From positions 62,001 to 126,000 of the forward strand of contig NZ_JBQKUO010000005.1 in the NCBI RefSeq assembly GCF_052156635.1: DNA of 64,000 nucleotides, given 5' to 3'. The DNA is from Nitrospina sp052156635 (lineage in GTDB: Bacteria > Nitrospinota > Nitrospinia > Nitrospinales > Nitrospinaceae). Both the position numbers and the translations under genes were made by a program. This document shows positions 8,106-16,691 of this stretch, piece by piece. Positions within the stretch are counted from its first letter, which is position 1. Each line of letters starts with the position of its first letter. The notes under the pieces were generated by a model. That model was not told where the DNA came from. It did no database searches and worked only from the letters and a program-made list of their open reading frames with translations.

Positions 8106-8450
8106 ATGAGAATGAACCAGAAACTCTGGCTGTGGATGCTTGTAGCGGCTCTGGCGGTGGGGGTTCCCTCCGTGGCCTTTGCCGACCCGAAAGCGGAACC
8201 CGACCCCTGTGCCGCTGTCAATGATTTGGACGAAAAGAACCTCTGCCGGGCCTTTGAAATCGAGAAAAAGCTCACAGCGGAAGAAAAGGAAAACCGTTAC
8301 CAGAATAAAAATCACAGTTCCTATTATTGTTCGCTCATCAGAAGCCGGGACAAGCAGGCTTATTGCTACGCCGTGGTGAACAAGGAACAAAGCCAGTGTG
8401 GCTTTATCGTGAATGCCGACCTGGAGAAACAGTGCAATTCCAAGTTTTGA
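8106..8450 (+). CDS. Small Cys-rich exported protein, unknown
   Basis: The 114-residue protein has a clear signal peptide (residues 1-26, cleavage after AFA-D). Its mature part has six cysteines (in PCAAV, NLCRA, YYCSL, AYCYA, QCGF and QCNS), an even number that suggests three disulphides in the periplasm. The spacing of Cys and the CxLI/CYAVV repeats look like an internal duplication of a short two-helix unit. GAGGAG precedes ATG at 8106; a strong terminator follows. No family is recognised. Confidence 0.65.
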   Translation: MRMNQKLWLWMLVAALAVGVPSVAFADPKAEPDPCAAVNDLDEKNLCRAFEIEKKLTAEEKENRYQNKNHSSYYCSLIRSRDKQAYCYAVVNKEQSQCGFIVNADLEKQCNSKF

Positions 8451-8475
8451 AAAGTGTAGGAAATCGCCCTATTGC

Positions 8476-8510
8476 AGCGCTCCCGGCGGAAGGCCGGGGG
8501 CGCTTTTTTT
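8476..8510 (+). terminator. Rho-independent terminator
   Basis: A 12-bp stem AGCGCTCCCGGC / GCCGGGGGCGCT (one G-T wobble) with a short purine loop is followed by seven or more T. It ends the transcript of the Cys-rich protein gene. Confidence 0.9.
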
Positions 8511-8635
8511 ATCCGCATCGGCCGGAAACCTCTTTTCAGACGATGGCACCCGTCCCACAATAATTGTTGAGTTTTCCGGAAATATTGCCGAAAATATAAG
8601 TAGAGGATTTAACCCCTTCCCGGGGAGGATTTGCG

Positions 8636-9145
8636 ATGGAATCGCTGGACTATCATCAGATTCGGGATTACTGCCGAACCGCCGTGGACATGGCGGAAGA
8701 ACTGGGCGCGTACGACGGGCTTTCTTTCCTCATCGGTGAAAAGTTTTATTCGCTGATACTGGCCCTCAAACAGGCGGAAGCGAAAGTCGAGTTTCTTTAC
8801 AACGCCGGGGAAACCGGTGAGGACGAGGCAGTCGAATCACCCCTTTCCGGAAACACGGAAATCCATCAGGGATATCTGCTCGCCATCCAGAACAATTACC
8901 AGAAAGCTCTCGAAAAAATTGAGGATCTCAGCCATTTGCGCAACGACTTTGTTGAGGAAATCAAGGAAGCGTTTGAGCTGGATGACATCCGCGAATACCT
9001 GGAATCGTATCCACGGTTTGGTGGCAACGAATCCGAGCTCGGCATATCGCTGAAGGAAGACGATCAACCGATCGAATACAAGGACGTGATGTCGGAAATC
9101 GACGACATCTTTCTGGTTGAGGAAATCAAGAAGCTATTTTATTGA
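8636..9145 (+). CDS. Acidic helical hypothetical protein
   Basis: This 169-residue soluble protein starts with ATG 8636 after a strong GGGGAGG. It is acidic (many Glu/Asp) and predicted almost wholly helical, with a Tyr-rich N-terminal helix (MESLDYHQIRDYCRTAVDM) and amphipathic helices around residues 78-120. There is no signal peptide or membrane segment. I recognise no family. It is possibly co-transcribed with the short membrane protein 70 nt downstream. Confidence 0.6.
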   Translation: MESLDYHQIRDYCRTAVDMAEELGAYDGLSFLIGEKFYSLILALKQAEAKVEFLYNAGETGEDEAVESPLSGNTEIHQGYLLAIQNNYQKALEKIEDLSHLRNDFVEEIKEAFELDDIREYLESYPRFGGNESELGISLKEDDQPIEYKDVMSEIDDIFLVEEIKKLFY

Positions 9146-9215
9146 GGAGGAAAGCAAGGCTCCCTTGCACCGTTTTTCTTTCCTTCCAGACCACACTCCG
9201 CTACAATCCGTTTTC

Positions 9216-9377
9216 ATGAAACAAAAGTTATCCGAAAAAACCCGGTTGATCCTGGGCTTTGTCATTCTGTGCGTAATGACTGTGGGAATTCTGTTCACAG
9301 GGCCCGGTTTCAGCTTCACCTATCAGGTGATCCTGACGTCACTGGCCCTGTTCCTGTTGTTCTGGCTGATCACCTGA
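9216..9377 (+). CDS. Small two-helix membrane protein
   Basis: The 53-residue protein MKQKLSEKTRLILGFVILC... has two hydrophobic segments (about 10-28 and 33-52) separated by PGFSFTY. The frame is open further up and overlaps the previous gene, but the ATG at 9216 gives a normal membrane-protein N-terminus. No strong ribosome-binding site is seen, so expression is less certain. Confidence 0.45.
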   Translation: MKQKLSEKTRLILGFVILCVMTVGILFTGPGFSFTYQVILTSLALFLLFWLIT

Positions 9378-9384
9378 TCCGTCG

Positions 9385-10044
9385 TCAACGCACCAGCCAC
9401 GCCGCTGCCGCCGCAACGAGAGCCGCCGCCCCCAGGCCGACCCCGGTCAGCGCAAGCGTCTTGAGGCCCGCCAGCTTATCGTCCGTTTCCTTCTTCACGG
9501 CATCGATTTGGGAGGCGACCTCGGCTTTCAAGGTTTCTTCCATCTTCGCCTGCATGTCTTCACGGATGGCATCCACCTTTTGCTGAATACGGGCGTCCTG
9601 TGCGTCCAACAGTTTCTGGTTCAACGCGTCGGCCTGCTTGCCAACCTCGTCTTTAACCATTTCACGCGCATCGTACTTCCACTCATCCATTTGCTGGCGC
9701 AAAACATCCAGCCGCTGTTGAATGGTGTTCTGCAATTTGGGTTCGATGTTTTCGGAAATCTTCTCCAGGCTGTCGCGTGCGTTGGAAATGGCTTCATGGA
9801 GGCTTTCTTCGATCTCTTCTTCCAACGCCCGCTTGCGGTTCTCCACGTGCTCGGAAAGCAGTTCCGTTTTCTCCCGCAACTCGGAGAGGATGCGCAGGTT
9901 CTCGCGTGCCTTCTGTTCTTCTTCTGGACTCATAAGCATACCGATTGCCTTTTCTTGGTTGGATTGCGAATTACATATTAGATGAGTTTTTTTCTGAATG
10001 TTTTTAAAAATTTCCTGCACACACCCGCGCAAACGACCCCACAT
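9385..10044 (-). CDS. Tail-anchored coiled-coil protein
   Basis: The 219-residue protein is mostly one long charged helix (about 35-190) with heptad-like spacing and many Glu/Lys/Gln. A single hydrophobic, Ala-rich segment at the extreme C-terminus (LALTGVGLGAAALVAAAAAWLVR) would anchor it in the inner membrane with the coil in the cytoplasm. ATG at 10044 is preceded by GGGAG; an in-frame TTG five codons up is less likely. It is divergent from xerC. Similar proteins act as spacers or membrane tethers, but no named family is evident. Confidence 0.65.
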   Translation of the reverse strand: MWGRLRGCVQEIFKNIQKKTHLICNSQSNQEKAIGMLMSPEEEQKARENLRILSELREKTELLSEHVENRKRALEEEIEESLHEAISNARDSLEKISENIEPKLQNTIQQRLDVLRQQMDEWKYDAREMVKDEVGKQADALNQKLLDAQDARIQQKVDAIREDMQAKMEETLKAEVASQIDAVKKETDDKLAGLKTLALTGVGLGAAALVAAAAAWLVR

Positions 10045-10133
10045 GATGTCTCCCTGCAAGGACGAAGACCGCCGCCTTGACTTCCCCCGTCTCCGGGGAT
10101 ACAGTGTATACTATTGAAAACTATGACCAAACC

Positions 10134-11078
10134 ATGGACAACCTGATCCAATCCTTCCGCACCCACCTGGTGGCGGAGAAAAATGCCTCGCCCAATACCG
10201 TTACGGGCTACCTGAAAGACCTCGACCAGTTCGCGGGGTTCTTGCGCCAAACTGGGCATGCCTGCACCGCAGACGGGGCGATCGACATCCACCAGATCGA
10301 CCGGCTGGCGGTGCGTTCGTACCTCGCTTACCTTTATGAGCAATCCTGCACCGGCAGCACCATGAACCGCAAACTGTCATCGCTCCGCAGCTTTTTCCAG
10401 TTTCTGTGCCGGGAGAATCATATCAAAACCAACGTCGTGAAAACCATCCCGGCGCCCCGAAAAAAGAATGCGCTTCCCACCTACCTCACGGTGGACGAGA
10501 TGTTTCGCCTGCTGGAGCTTCCCGCAAAGGAAGGGTTTCTCGGCATACGCGACCGCGCCATGCTGGAGTTGTTCTACAGCACCGGCATGCGCATCAGCGA
10601 GTTGACCGGGCTCACACTCGACTCCATTCACCTCGACGAGCGCCGGGTGAACGTGCTTGGCAAGGGAAAAAAAGAACGCGTTCTGCCGCTCGGACGGAAA
10701 GCCATAGAGGCGGTCCGCTCCTACATGAAAGAACGGCAGATGCTGCTTGCAAAGAAAAAACCGGAGCTGCCTCCCGCGCAACTGTTCCTCAACACCCGCG
10801 GTGGAGCGGTGACGGTTCGCGGGGTGCGCAAGATCCTCCACCGCTACCTGGGACCGGCCTTTTCGAAAGGGGTGTCACCCCATTCCCTGCGCCATTCCTT
10901 CGCCACACATTTGCTCGAAGGCGGGGCGGATCTGCGTTCCATTCAGGAAATGCTGGGGCATGCCAGTCTCTCCACCACACAGAAATACACACACCTGACC
11001 ATCGACCGGCTCATGGAGACGTACGACAAATCCCACCCACGGGCTCAACAATTGGATGCCAATTCGCCCAAACCATGA
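10134..11078 (+). CDS. xerC: Tyrosine site-specific recombinase XerC
   Basis: The 314-residue protein has a SAM-like N-terminal core-binding domain (about 5-95) and a C-terminal catalytic domain with all active-site residues: Arg in TGMRISELTGL, Lys in GKGKKERVLP, HSLRHSFATHLLEGG (His and Arg), the second His in LGHASLSTTQ and the nucleophile in KYTH. XerC acts with XerD at dif to resolve chromosome dimers. Its position directly upstream of hslV and hslU is the order seen in many bacteria and favours XerC over XerD. An upstream TTG is in frame, but ATG 10134 gives the family N-terminus. Confidence 0.9.
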   Translation: MDNLIQSFRTHLVAEKNASPNTVTGYLKDLDQFAGFLRQTGHACTADGAIDIHQIDRLAVRSYLAYLYEQSCTGSTMNRKLSSLRSFFQFLCRENHIKTNVVKTIPAPRKKNALPTYLTVDEMFRLLELPAKEGFLGIRDRAMLELFYSTGMRISELTGLTLDSIHLDERRVNVLGKGKKERVLPLGRKAIEAVRSYMKERQMLLAKKKPELPPAQLFLNTRGGAVTVRGVRKILHRYLGPAFSKGVSPHSLRHSFATHLLEGGADLRSIQEMLGHASLSTTQKYTHLTIDRLMETYDKSHPRAQQLDANSPKP

Positions 11079-11151
11079 TAAAAATGCAGGACGGTTTCTC
11101 AGGAAACCGTTGGAAACCGCATTGCCAACCCGTTTTCAATACCCGGTCAAC

Positions 11152-11691
11152 ATGGAATCCCACACTCCACACGGAACGACAATATTATCCGTCCGCCACC
11201 AGGGACAGGTGGCGATGGGCGGCGACGGGCAGGTGACTCTTGGCCCGACGGTGATGAAGCACTCGGCACAAAAGGTCCGCCGGATGTATAACAACAAGAT
11301 CATCGCCGGGTTTGCCGGGGGCACAGCCGATGCGTTCGCCCTGTTCGCGCGTTTCGAGGAAAAACTGGAAAAATACAACGGCAATCTGTCGCGCGCTGCG
11401 GTGGAACTGGCCAAGGACTGGCGCACGGACAAACTCCTGCGGCGGTTGGAAGCGATGTTGCTGGTTGCGGACCAGAACAACAGCTTCCTCATTTCCGGCA
11501 CGGGCGACGTGATTGAGCCGGACGACGGCATCATCGCCATCGGTTCCGGGGGCATGTTTGCGCAGTCGGCCGCGAAAGCGCTGGCGCGTCACTCCGGCCT
11601 GAATGCCCGGCAGATCGTGGAAGAGGCCATGAAAATTGCGCAGGATGTCTGCATCTACACCAACGATCATCTCACCATCGAGGAGTTGTGA
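11152..11691 (+). CDS. hslV: ATP-dependent protease subunit HslV (ClpQ)
   Basis: The 179-residue proteasome-like peptidase contains GTTILSVRHQGQVAMGGDGQ, which places the catalytic N-terminal Thr after a short eight-residue propeptide (MESHTPHG). GTADAFALFARFE and IGSGGMFAQSAA are conserved family blocks. It forms a double hexameric ring capped by HslU and degrades unfolded or regulatory proteins. The frame is open back into xerC, but ATG at 11152 leaves the normal short propeptide. Only 3 nt separate its stop from hslU. Confidence 0.92.
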   Translation: MESHTPHGTTILSVRHQGQVAMGGDGQVTLGPTVMKHSAQKVRRMYNNKIIAGFAGGTADAFALFARFEEKLEKYNGNLSRAAVELAKDWRTDKLLRRLEAMLLVADQNNSFLISGTGDVIEPDDGIIAIGSGGMFAQSAAKALARHSGLNARQIVEEAMKIAQDVCIYTNDHLTIEEL

Positions 11692-11694
11692 ACG

Positions 11695-13110
11695 ATGGCG
11701 GATCTCTCGACCCAGACCCCGAAAACCGTTAAAGAACGGGAAACGTTTATGGCGGCACTCACGCCGAAAGCCATCGTGCACGAACTCAACCGGTTCATCG
11801 TCGGCCAGGAAAAAGCCAAGCGCGCCGTCGCCGTGGCGCTCCGCAACCGCTGGCGGCGTCAGCAGTTGGACCCGGAACTGCGCGAGGAAGTCGCCCCGAA
11901 AAACATCCTCATGATCGGCCCCACCGGCGTCGGCAAGACGGAAATCGCAAGACGGCTGGCGAAGCTGTCGAAGTCGCCCTTCATCAAAGTCGAGGCGTCG
12001 AAGTACACCGAAGTCGGCTACGTCGGCCGTGACGTGGAATCGATGATACGCGACCTGGTGGAACTGACCCGCAGCATGGTGCGGCAGGAGCAGGAAGAGG
12101 ACGTGCAAAAGGAAGCCCGGAAGGCGGCGGAAGAGCGCCTGCTCGACATCCTATTGCCGCCGCACCCCAGCCAGCGGCACCCGGGCCAGAAGGAATACGA
12201 ACTGGACGACCTCGGCCAGCAACAGTACCAGCAGACGCGTGAGAAGTTCCGCGGGTACCTGCATGAAGGTAAATTCGATGATCGCGATGTGGAGATCGAG
12301 GTGCAGGCCAAGTCGCCGTACATGGTCGATATCATGTCGCCGCCCGGCATGGAGGATATGGATTCCAACATCAAGGACATGCTGGGCAACCTGATGCCGA
12401 AAAAATCCTCGCACAAGAAAATGAAAGTACCGGAGGCACTGAAGGTACTGACGCAGGAAGAAGCAGAAAAATTAGTCGATCAGGACAAGGTGAACCAGGA
12501 AGCGGTGGAGCGCGCCCAGCAGAGCGGCATCGTGTTCATCGACGAAATCGACAAGATCACCGCACGTTCCGGCATGAGCGGCGGTCCCGACGTTTCCCGG
12601 GAAGGGGTTCAACGCGACCTGCTGCCCATCGTTGAAGGTGCATCGGTGTCCACCAAGTACGGCATCGTCAAGACCGATCACATCCTGTTCATCTCAGCCG
12701 GCGCGTTCCATTCGTCGAAACCTTCGGACCTGATCCCGGAATTCCAGGGACGCTTTCCCATCCGCGTCGAGCTCGAGTCGCTCACGCAGAAGGACTTCGT
12801 GCTCATCCTCACGGAACCGGGCAATGCGCTCATCAAGCAGTACTCGGCGTTGCTCAATACCGAAGGCATCGACCTCAAATTCACCGACGACGCCATCCAG
12901 GAAATCGCATCGATGGCGGCGCAGGTCAACGAGCGCACCGAGAACATCGGCGCGCGGCGTTTGCAGACCGTCATGGAAAAACTGCTGGAAGACCTGTTGT
13001 TCGACGCCTCGACAATGGAAGCACAGACCGTGACCATTGAAGGCTCTCGCGTGAAAGATAAACTGGGCGGCATCATCGAGGACCAGGACCTGAGCCGCTA
13101 CATCCTGTAA
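11695..13110 (+). CDS. hslU: HslU (ClpY) ATPase subunit
   Basis: The 471-residue protein is the AAA+ unfoldase partner of HslV. It has LTPKAIVHELNRFIVGQEKAK at the start, Walker A GPTGVGKTE (about 78-86), the long helical I-domain (about 120-250), Walker B GIVFIDEIDKI, and the C-terminal GARRLQTVME / sensor-2 region ending in RYIL, the tail that docks into HslV. The stop codon TAA shares its last base with the ATG of the next gene (TAATG), coupling argB to the protease operon. Confidence 0.95.
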   Translation: MADLSTQTPKTVKERETFMAALTPKAIVHELNRFIVGQEKAKRAVAVALRNRWRRQQLDPELREEVAPKNILMIGPTGVGKTEIARRLAKLSKSPFIKVEASKYTEVGYVGRDVESMIRDLVELTRSMVRQEQEEDVQKEARKAAEERLLDILLPPHPSQRHPGQKEYELDDLGQQQYQQTREKFRGYLHEGKFDDRDVEIEVQAKSPYMVDIMSPPGMEDMDSNIKDMLGNLMPKKSSHKKMKVPEALKVLTQEEAEKLVDQDKVNQEAVERAQQSGIVFIDEIDKITARSGMSGGPDVSREGVQRDLLPIVEGASVSTKYGIVKTDHILFISAGAFHSSKPSDLIPEFQGRFPIRVELESLTQKDFVLILTEPGNALIKQYSALLNTEGIDLKFTDDAIQEIASMAAQVNERTENIGARRLQTVMEKLLEDLLFDASTMEAQTVTIEGSRVKDKLGGIIEDQDLSRYIL

Positions 13111-14006
13111 TGGACCGAAACATGGAAGCATTGATCAACAAAGCCGAGATGCTGATCGAGGCCCTGCCTTACATAAAAAATTTTTACAGGAAAACGTTCG
13201 TCATCAAGTACGGCGGCAACGCCATGGTCTCCGAGGAGTTGAAGAACACGTTCGCGCTGGACGTGGTGATGATGAAATACATCGGCATCAATCCCGTCAT
13301 CGTGCACGGTGGCGGCCCGCAGATCGGCAAGACCCTCGAGATGTTCGGCATCGAGTCGCAGTTCATTGACGGCCACCGCATCACTTCAAAGGAAATGATC
13401 GACGTGGTGGAAATGGTGCTGGGCGGCAAGGTGAACCAGGACATCGTGACGCTCATCAACAGTCACGACGGCAACGCGGTGGGCATCACCGGCAAGGATG
13501 GCAACCTCATCCAGGCGAAACGGTACAAGCACGTCAAAAAGTCGCCTGAGACCAATCAATCGGAGATCATCGACCTCGGCCTGGTGGGCGAGATCACGCA
13601 GGTGAACGTGCGCATTCTTCAGGAAATTGACGAAGCCGGGTTCATTCCCGTCATCGCACCGATCGGACAGGGCGACAAGGGCGAGACGCTCAACATCAAC
13701 GCGGACATCGTCGCGTCGAAAGTCGCCTCCGCGCTGAAAGCGGAAAAGCTCCTGCTCATGACCGACATCGAAGGGGTGAAGGGCAAAAACGGCAAACTGA
13801 TCCCCAATCTCACCCGGAGAAAAGCGCAGGACCTCATCAAGTCCAAGGTCATCAAGGACGGCATGCTGCCCAAGGTGAACTGCTGTCTCGACGCATTGAA
13901 AGCGGGCGTCGGAAAAACCCACATCATCGACGGCCGCGTGCGCCACTCCCTTCTGCTCGAAATCTTCACGAAAGAGGGCGTCGGCACCCAGATTGTGGAC
14001 AAATAA
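13110..14006 (+). CDS. argB: Acetylglutamate kinase
   Basis: The 298-residue protein phosphorylates N-acetyl-L-glutamate, the second step of arginine synthesis. Amino-acid-kinase motifs are present: FVIKYGGNAM, VIVHGGGPQIG, the NADIVASKVASALKAEKLLLMTDIEGV block and the C-terminal GGVGTQIV-like end (EGVGTQIVDK). The start at 13110 overlaps the hslU stop; an alternative ATG four codons in (13122) begins MEALINKAEMLIEALPYI, the usual family start. The longer N-terminal helix is typical of hexameric, arginine-inhibited enzymes. It feeds the arginine that SpeA (36780) decarboxylates. Confidence 0.93.
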   Translation: MDRNMEALINKAEMLIEALPYIKNFYRKTFVIKYGGNAMVSEELKNTFALDVVMMKYIGINPVIVHGGGPQIGKTLEMFGIESQFIDGHRITSKEMIDVVEMVLGGKVNQDIVTLINSHDGNAVGITGKDGNLIQAKRYKHVKKSPETNQSEIIDLGLVGEITQVNVRILQEIDEAGFIPVIAPIGQGDKGETLNINADIVASKVASALKAEKLLLMTDIEGVKGKNGKLIPNLTRRKAQDLIKSKVIKDGMLPKVNCCLDALKAGVGKTHIIDGRVRHSLLLEIFTKEGVGTQIVDK

Positions 14007-14090
14007 GCCCCTCCCCGCTCCTTTCGCCCTTCGGCGCCGTAAATTCCTATTCCGCAAGCGTTTCCGCGATCCCCGCCTGCTTGTGGAAGG

Positions 14091-14119
14091 TTGACATCCC
14101 CCGTGGACATTGCTAGTTT
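14091..14119 (+). promoter_or_regulatory. Putative promoter of hrcA-grpE
   Basis: TTGACA at 14091-14096 with TAGTTT 17 bp downstream, inside an AT-rich stretch before hrcA. The -35 is perfect, the -10 weak. No CIRCE (TTAGCACTC-N9-GAGTGCTAA) is visible here. Confidence 0.4.
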
Positions 14120-14160
14120 TAAATATTTGAAAGTCTAAAAATCAGGCCCTTATCGCAACC

Positions 14161-15195
14161 ATGCCCTCAACCCGGATAGACGACAGATCGCGCACCATTC
14201 TGATGGAGACGGTGAGCAACTACATCACCACCGCGGAACCCGTGGGCTCCGGCACCATCTCGCGCAACCTGGAGCAACGCCTGAGCCCCGCCACCGTGCG
14301 CCACGTGATGGCGGATCTGGAGGAAATGGGGTTCCTGCACCAGCCTTACACGTCTGCTGGACGCGTCCCCACCGACCAGGGCTACCGGTTTTTTGTCAAC
14401 GAGCTGTTGCAGATCCAGATCCAGAATTCCGCGCCGTTGGCGGCGTTCCCACGTGATCTCCAGAACCAGTCGCTGGACCAGATTCTGGAGTCGACATGTT
14501 CGTTTCTGTCCACCTGTTCGCACCAGGCGGGGCTGGTGATGGTGCCCAGCTTCTGGGACCTCGCGCTCAAGAACATCCAGTTCATCCACCTCACTTCCGG
14601 CAAACTGCTGGCGGTGTTCGAGTCGCAGATGGGCATGCTGCAGAACAAGATCATCGAAACCGGTGACGCCCTGTCTCAGGACCGGTTGAACGCGGTGTCC
14701 AACTACCTGAACCGCGAGTTCGGCGGTCGATCGCTGAAAGCCATCCGTCAGGAACTCCAGCACCGCAGGAAAAACGAAAAGGAGCACTACAACGAACTGG
14801 TGAAAAGGGCGAGCGAGCTGTGGATGCAAATGTTCCCCGACGAGAAGAACGCGGAACTGCTGATCGACGGCCTCATCAACCTGCTCGACCAGCCGGAGTT
14901 CTCGGAAAACGTTGAGAAAATGAAGCGCCTCATGAAAACCGTCGAGGAGAAGGCAAAGCTCATCAAACTGCTCGACCAGTGCATGCTGGAAGACGGCCTC
15001 ACCGTGTTGATCGGCGAGGAAAACCCGGACGAGGAGCTGGAAGGGTTCAGCCTCATCGCGCAGAACTACCGCATGGGCAACGAAAAACTGGGCACGCTCG
15101 CCGTGTTCGGTCCCAAGCGCATGGATTATCGGAAAATGATCGGTATCGTGAACTCGACCGCAGACAACGTGTCGGAGTTTTTGACAAATAAATAG
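14161..15195 (+). CDS. hrcA: Heat-inducible transcription repressor HrcA
   Basis: The 344-residue protein has the N-terminal winged helix (RTILMETVSNYITTAEPVGSGTISRN..SPATVRHVMADLEEMGFL) and the C-terminal GAF-like dimerisation/inducer domain with GYRFFVNELL and FGPKRMDYRKMIGIV. HrcA binds CIRCE operators and represses chaperone genes until GroEL is titrated by unfolded protein. It is followed 16 nt later by grpE. The dnaK/dnaJ genes often found next are absent. No CIRCE is seen upstream, so the operators it serves are likely elsewhere (for instance groESL). Confidence 0.93.
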   Translation: MPSTRIDDRSRTILMETVSNYITTAEPVGSGTISRNLEQRLSPATVRHVMADLEEMGFLHQPYTSAGRVPTDQGYRFFVNELLQIQIQNSAPLAAFPRDLQNQSLDQILESTCSFLSTCSHQAGLVMVPSFWDLALKNIQFIHLTSGKLLAVFESQMGMLQNKIIETGDALSQDRLNAVSNYLNREFGGRSLKAIRQELQHRRKNEKEHYNELVKRASELWMQMFPDEKNAELLIDGLINLLDQPEFSENVEKMKRLMKTVEEKAKLIKLLDQCMLEDGLTVLIGEENPDEELEGFSLIAQNYRMGNEKLGTLAVFGPKRMDYRKMIGIVNSTADNVSEFLTNK

Positions 15196-15211
15196 GAGTG
15201 CCAACCGCAAT

Positions 15212-15817
15212 ATGAGCAAGAAAAGCGACACCTACGAAAAATCTGAAGAGGAAAACAAAATTGACCCTGAAGACGCCGCGCAAACGGATGCCGCGAATGA
15301 TCCGGCGGAACCGGAAGTGGTGAACGAAGACTCCGCGGAGACGCTTCTTAAAAGGAAGGACGAGGAACTCGCCGAGATGCGGAACGAAGTGCTCCGCATG
15401 CGCGCCGACGTGGAAAACATCCGCCGCCGCCTGACCAAGGAGAAGGAAGACGCCATCGCCTTCGCCAACCAGCGGCTCATCAAGGACCTCCTTCCCGTGT
15501 TCGACAACCTCGACCGCGCGCTCAAGGCGCCGGACACCAACGTGGAAAGCCTGAAGGAAGGCGTGCGCATGACCGCCAAGCAGTTCGAAGCGATTTTCGA
15601 GAAGGAAAGAGTCGAACCCATCACCGCCGTCGGCGAAAAATTCGATCCCGCCGTGCACGAAGTGCTGGCGCAGATCGAGTCGCACGAACACGAGGAGAAT
15701 ACGGTCATCGAGGAATACGTGCGCGGCTACAAGATGAACGGACGCGTCCTGCTTCCGGCGAAAGTCGCCACCGCCAAAAAACCGAGCGGGGACAAACCCG
15801 CCGACCCCCCCGCCTGA
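15212..15817 (+). CDS. grpE: GrpE nucleotide exchange factor
   Basis: The 201-residue protein has an acidic disordered N-terminus (1-50), a long dimerisation helix (about 45-95, LKRKDEELAEMRNEVLRMRADVENIRRRLTKE with the internal run split across turns) and the C-terminal beta domain (FDPAVHEVLAQIES, ..GYKMNGRVLLPAKVATAK). GrpE releases ADP from DnaK. The tail is Lys/Pro-rich. It is co-oriented with hrcA (16 nt gap) and mutM (16 nt gap). Confidence 0.93.
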   Translation: MSKKSDTYEKSEEENKIDPEDAAQTDAANDPAEPEVVNEDSAETLLKRKDEELAEMRNEVLRMRADVENIRRRLTKEKEDAIAFANQRLIKDLLPVFDNLDRALKAPDTNVESLKEGVRMTAKQFEAIFEKERVEPITAVGEKFDPAVHEVLAQIESHEHEENTVIEEYVRGYKMNGRVLLPAKVATAKKPSGDKPADPPA

Positions 15818-15833
15818 GGCGCGACCCCATCCC

Positions 15834-16652
15834 ATGCCCGAGTTGCCGGAGGTCGAAACCCTGCGCCGGGCGCTGTTGCCCCTCATCCCCGGAAAACGCC
15901 TGGCCGCGCTGAAATTCTACCGGCCGGACCTGCGCTTTCCCATCCCGACGGAACTCCTGACAAAAAACCTCCCCGGCGCCGTGCTGGGTGACATCACCCG
16001 CATCGGCAAATACCTGTTACTGCATTTTTCCGGCGGCGCCATGCTGTGGCACCTCGGCATGAGCGGGCGCGTCGAGCAGGGTCCGTCGCTCACCCCCATT
16101 CACAAACACGACCACGCCGTGTTTCATTTCGAGCCGGACATCTACCTGCATTTCGTCGATCCGCGCCGCTTCGGATGCATCCTGTGGGTGCCCGACGGCA
16201 AGGGCCATCCGCTGATCGATCATCTCGGCCCCGACCCCCTTGCCCCCGGCACCACAGCAAAGGACCTGAAAGCACGTGCCCGCACCTGCAAGGGGCCGAT
16301 CAAGGGATTCCTCATGAACGCCTCGCGCCTCGCGGGCATCGGCAACATCTACGCCTGCGAGTCCCTGCACGCCGCGGGGATCCACCCCAACCGCGCCGCC
16401 AACAAACTCACCCTGCCACAATGGGAAACACTGCTCGCCACCCTGCGGATCACACTGGAGAAAAGCATCGCTTCCGGAGGGACGACCTTGCGCGATTTTT
16501 TCAGCACCGATGGATCGCCGGGCTATTACACGCTGGACCTCGCCGTGTACGGACGCGAAAGCCAGCCGTGCAAGCAGTGCGGCACCCCCATCGTGCGCAC
16601 CGTCCACTCCGGCCGCTCCACCTTTTTCTGCAAAACGTGCCAAAGGAGATAA
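15834..16652 (+). CDS. mutM: Formamidopyrimidine-DNA glycosylase
   Basis: The 272-residue enzyme opens MPELPEVETLRR, in which the N-terminal Pro2 is the catalytic nucleophile and Glu3 the acid. The H2TH region (SRLAGIGNIYACESL) and the C-terminal zinc finger (C-x2-C-x16-C-x2-C: CKQCG ... CKTC) are complete. It excises 8-oxoguanine and ring-opened purines. The motif set is that of Fpg, not Nei. It ends the hrcA-grpE-mutM gene run. Confidence 0.95.
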   Translation: MPELPEVETLRRALLPLIPGKRLAALKFYRPDLRFPIPTELLTKNLPGAVLGDITRIGKYLLLHFSGGAMLWHLGMSGRVEQGPSLTPIHKHDHAVFHFEPDIYLHFVDPRRFGCILWVPDGKGHPLIDHLGPDPLAPGTTAKDLKARARTCKGPIKGFLMNASRLAGIGNIYACESLHAAGIHPNRAANKLTLPQWETLLATLRITLEKSIASGGTTLRDFFSTDGSPGYYTLDLAVYGRESQPCKQCGTPIVRTVHSGRSTFFCKTCQRR

Positions 16653-16691
16653 CGCTTAACCCGCCCGGGCTTCGGTGCTATCCTTGGGGCC

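Noticed and set aside
14007..14160. CIRCE operator upstream of hrcA
   Set aside because: I looked for TTAGCACTC-N9-GAGTGCTAA; only an AT-rich stretch with a different weak symmetry is present.
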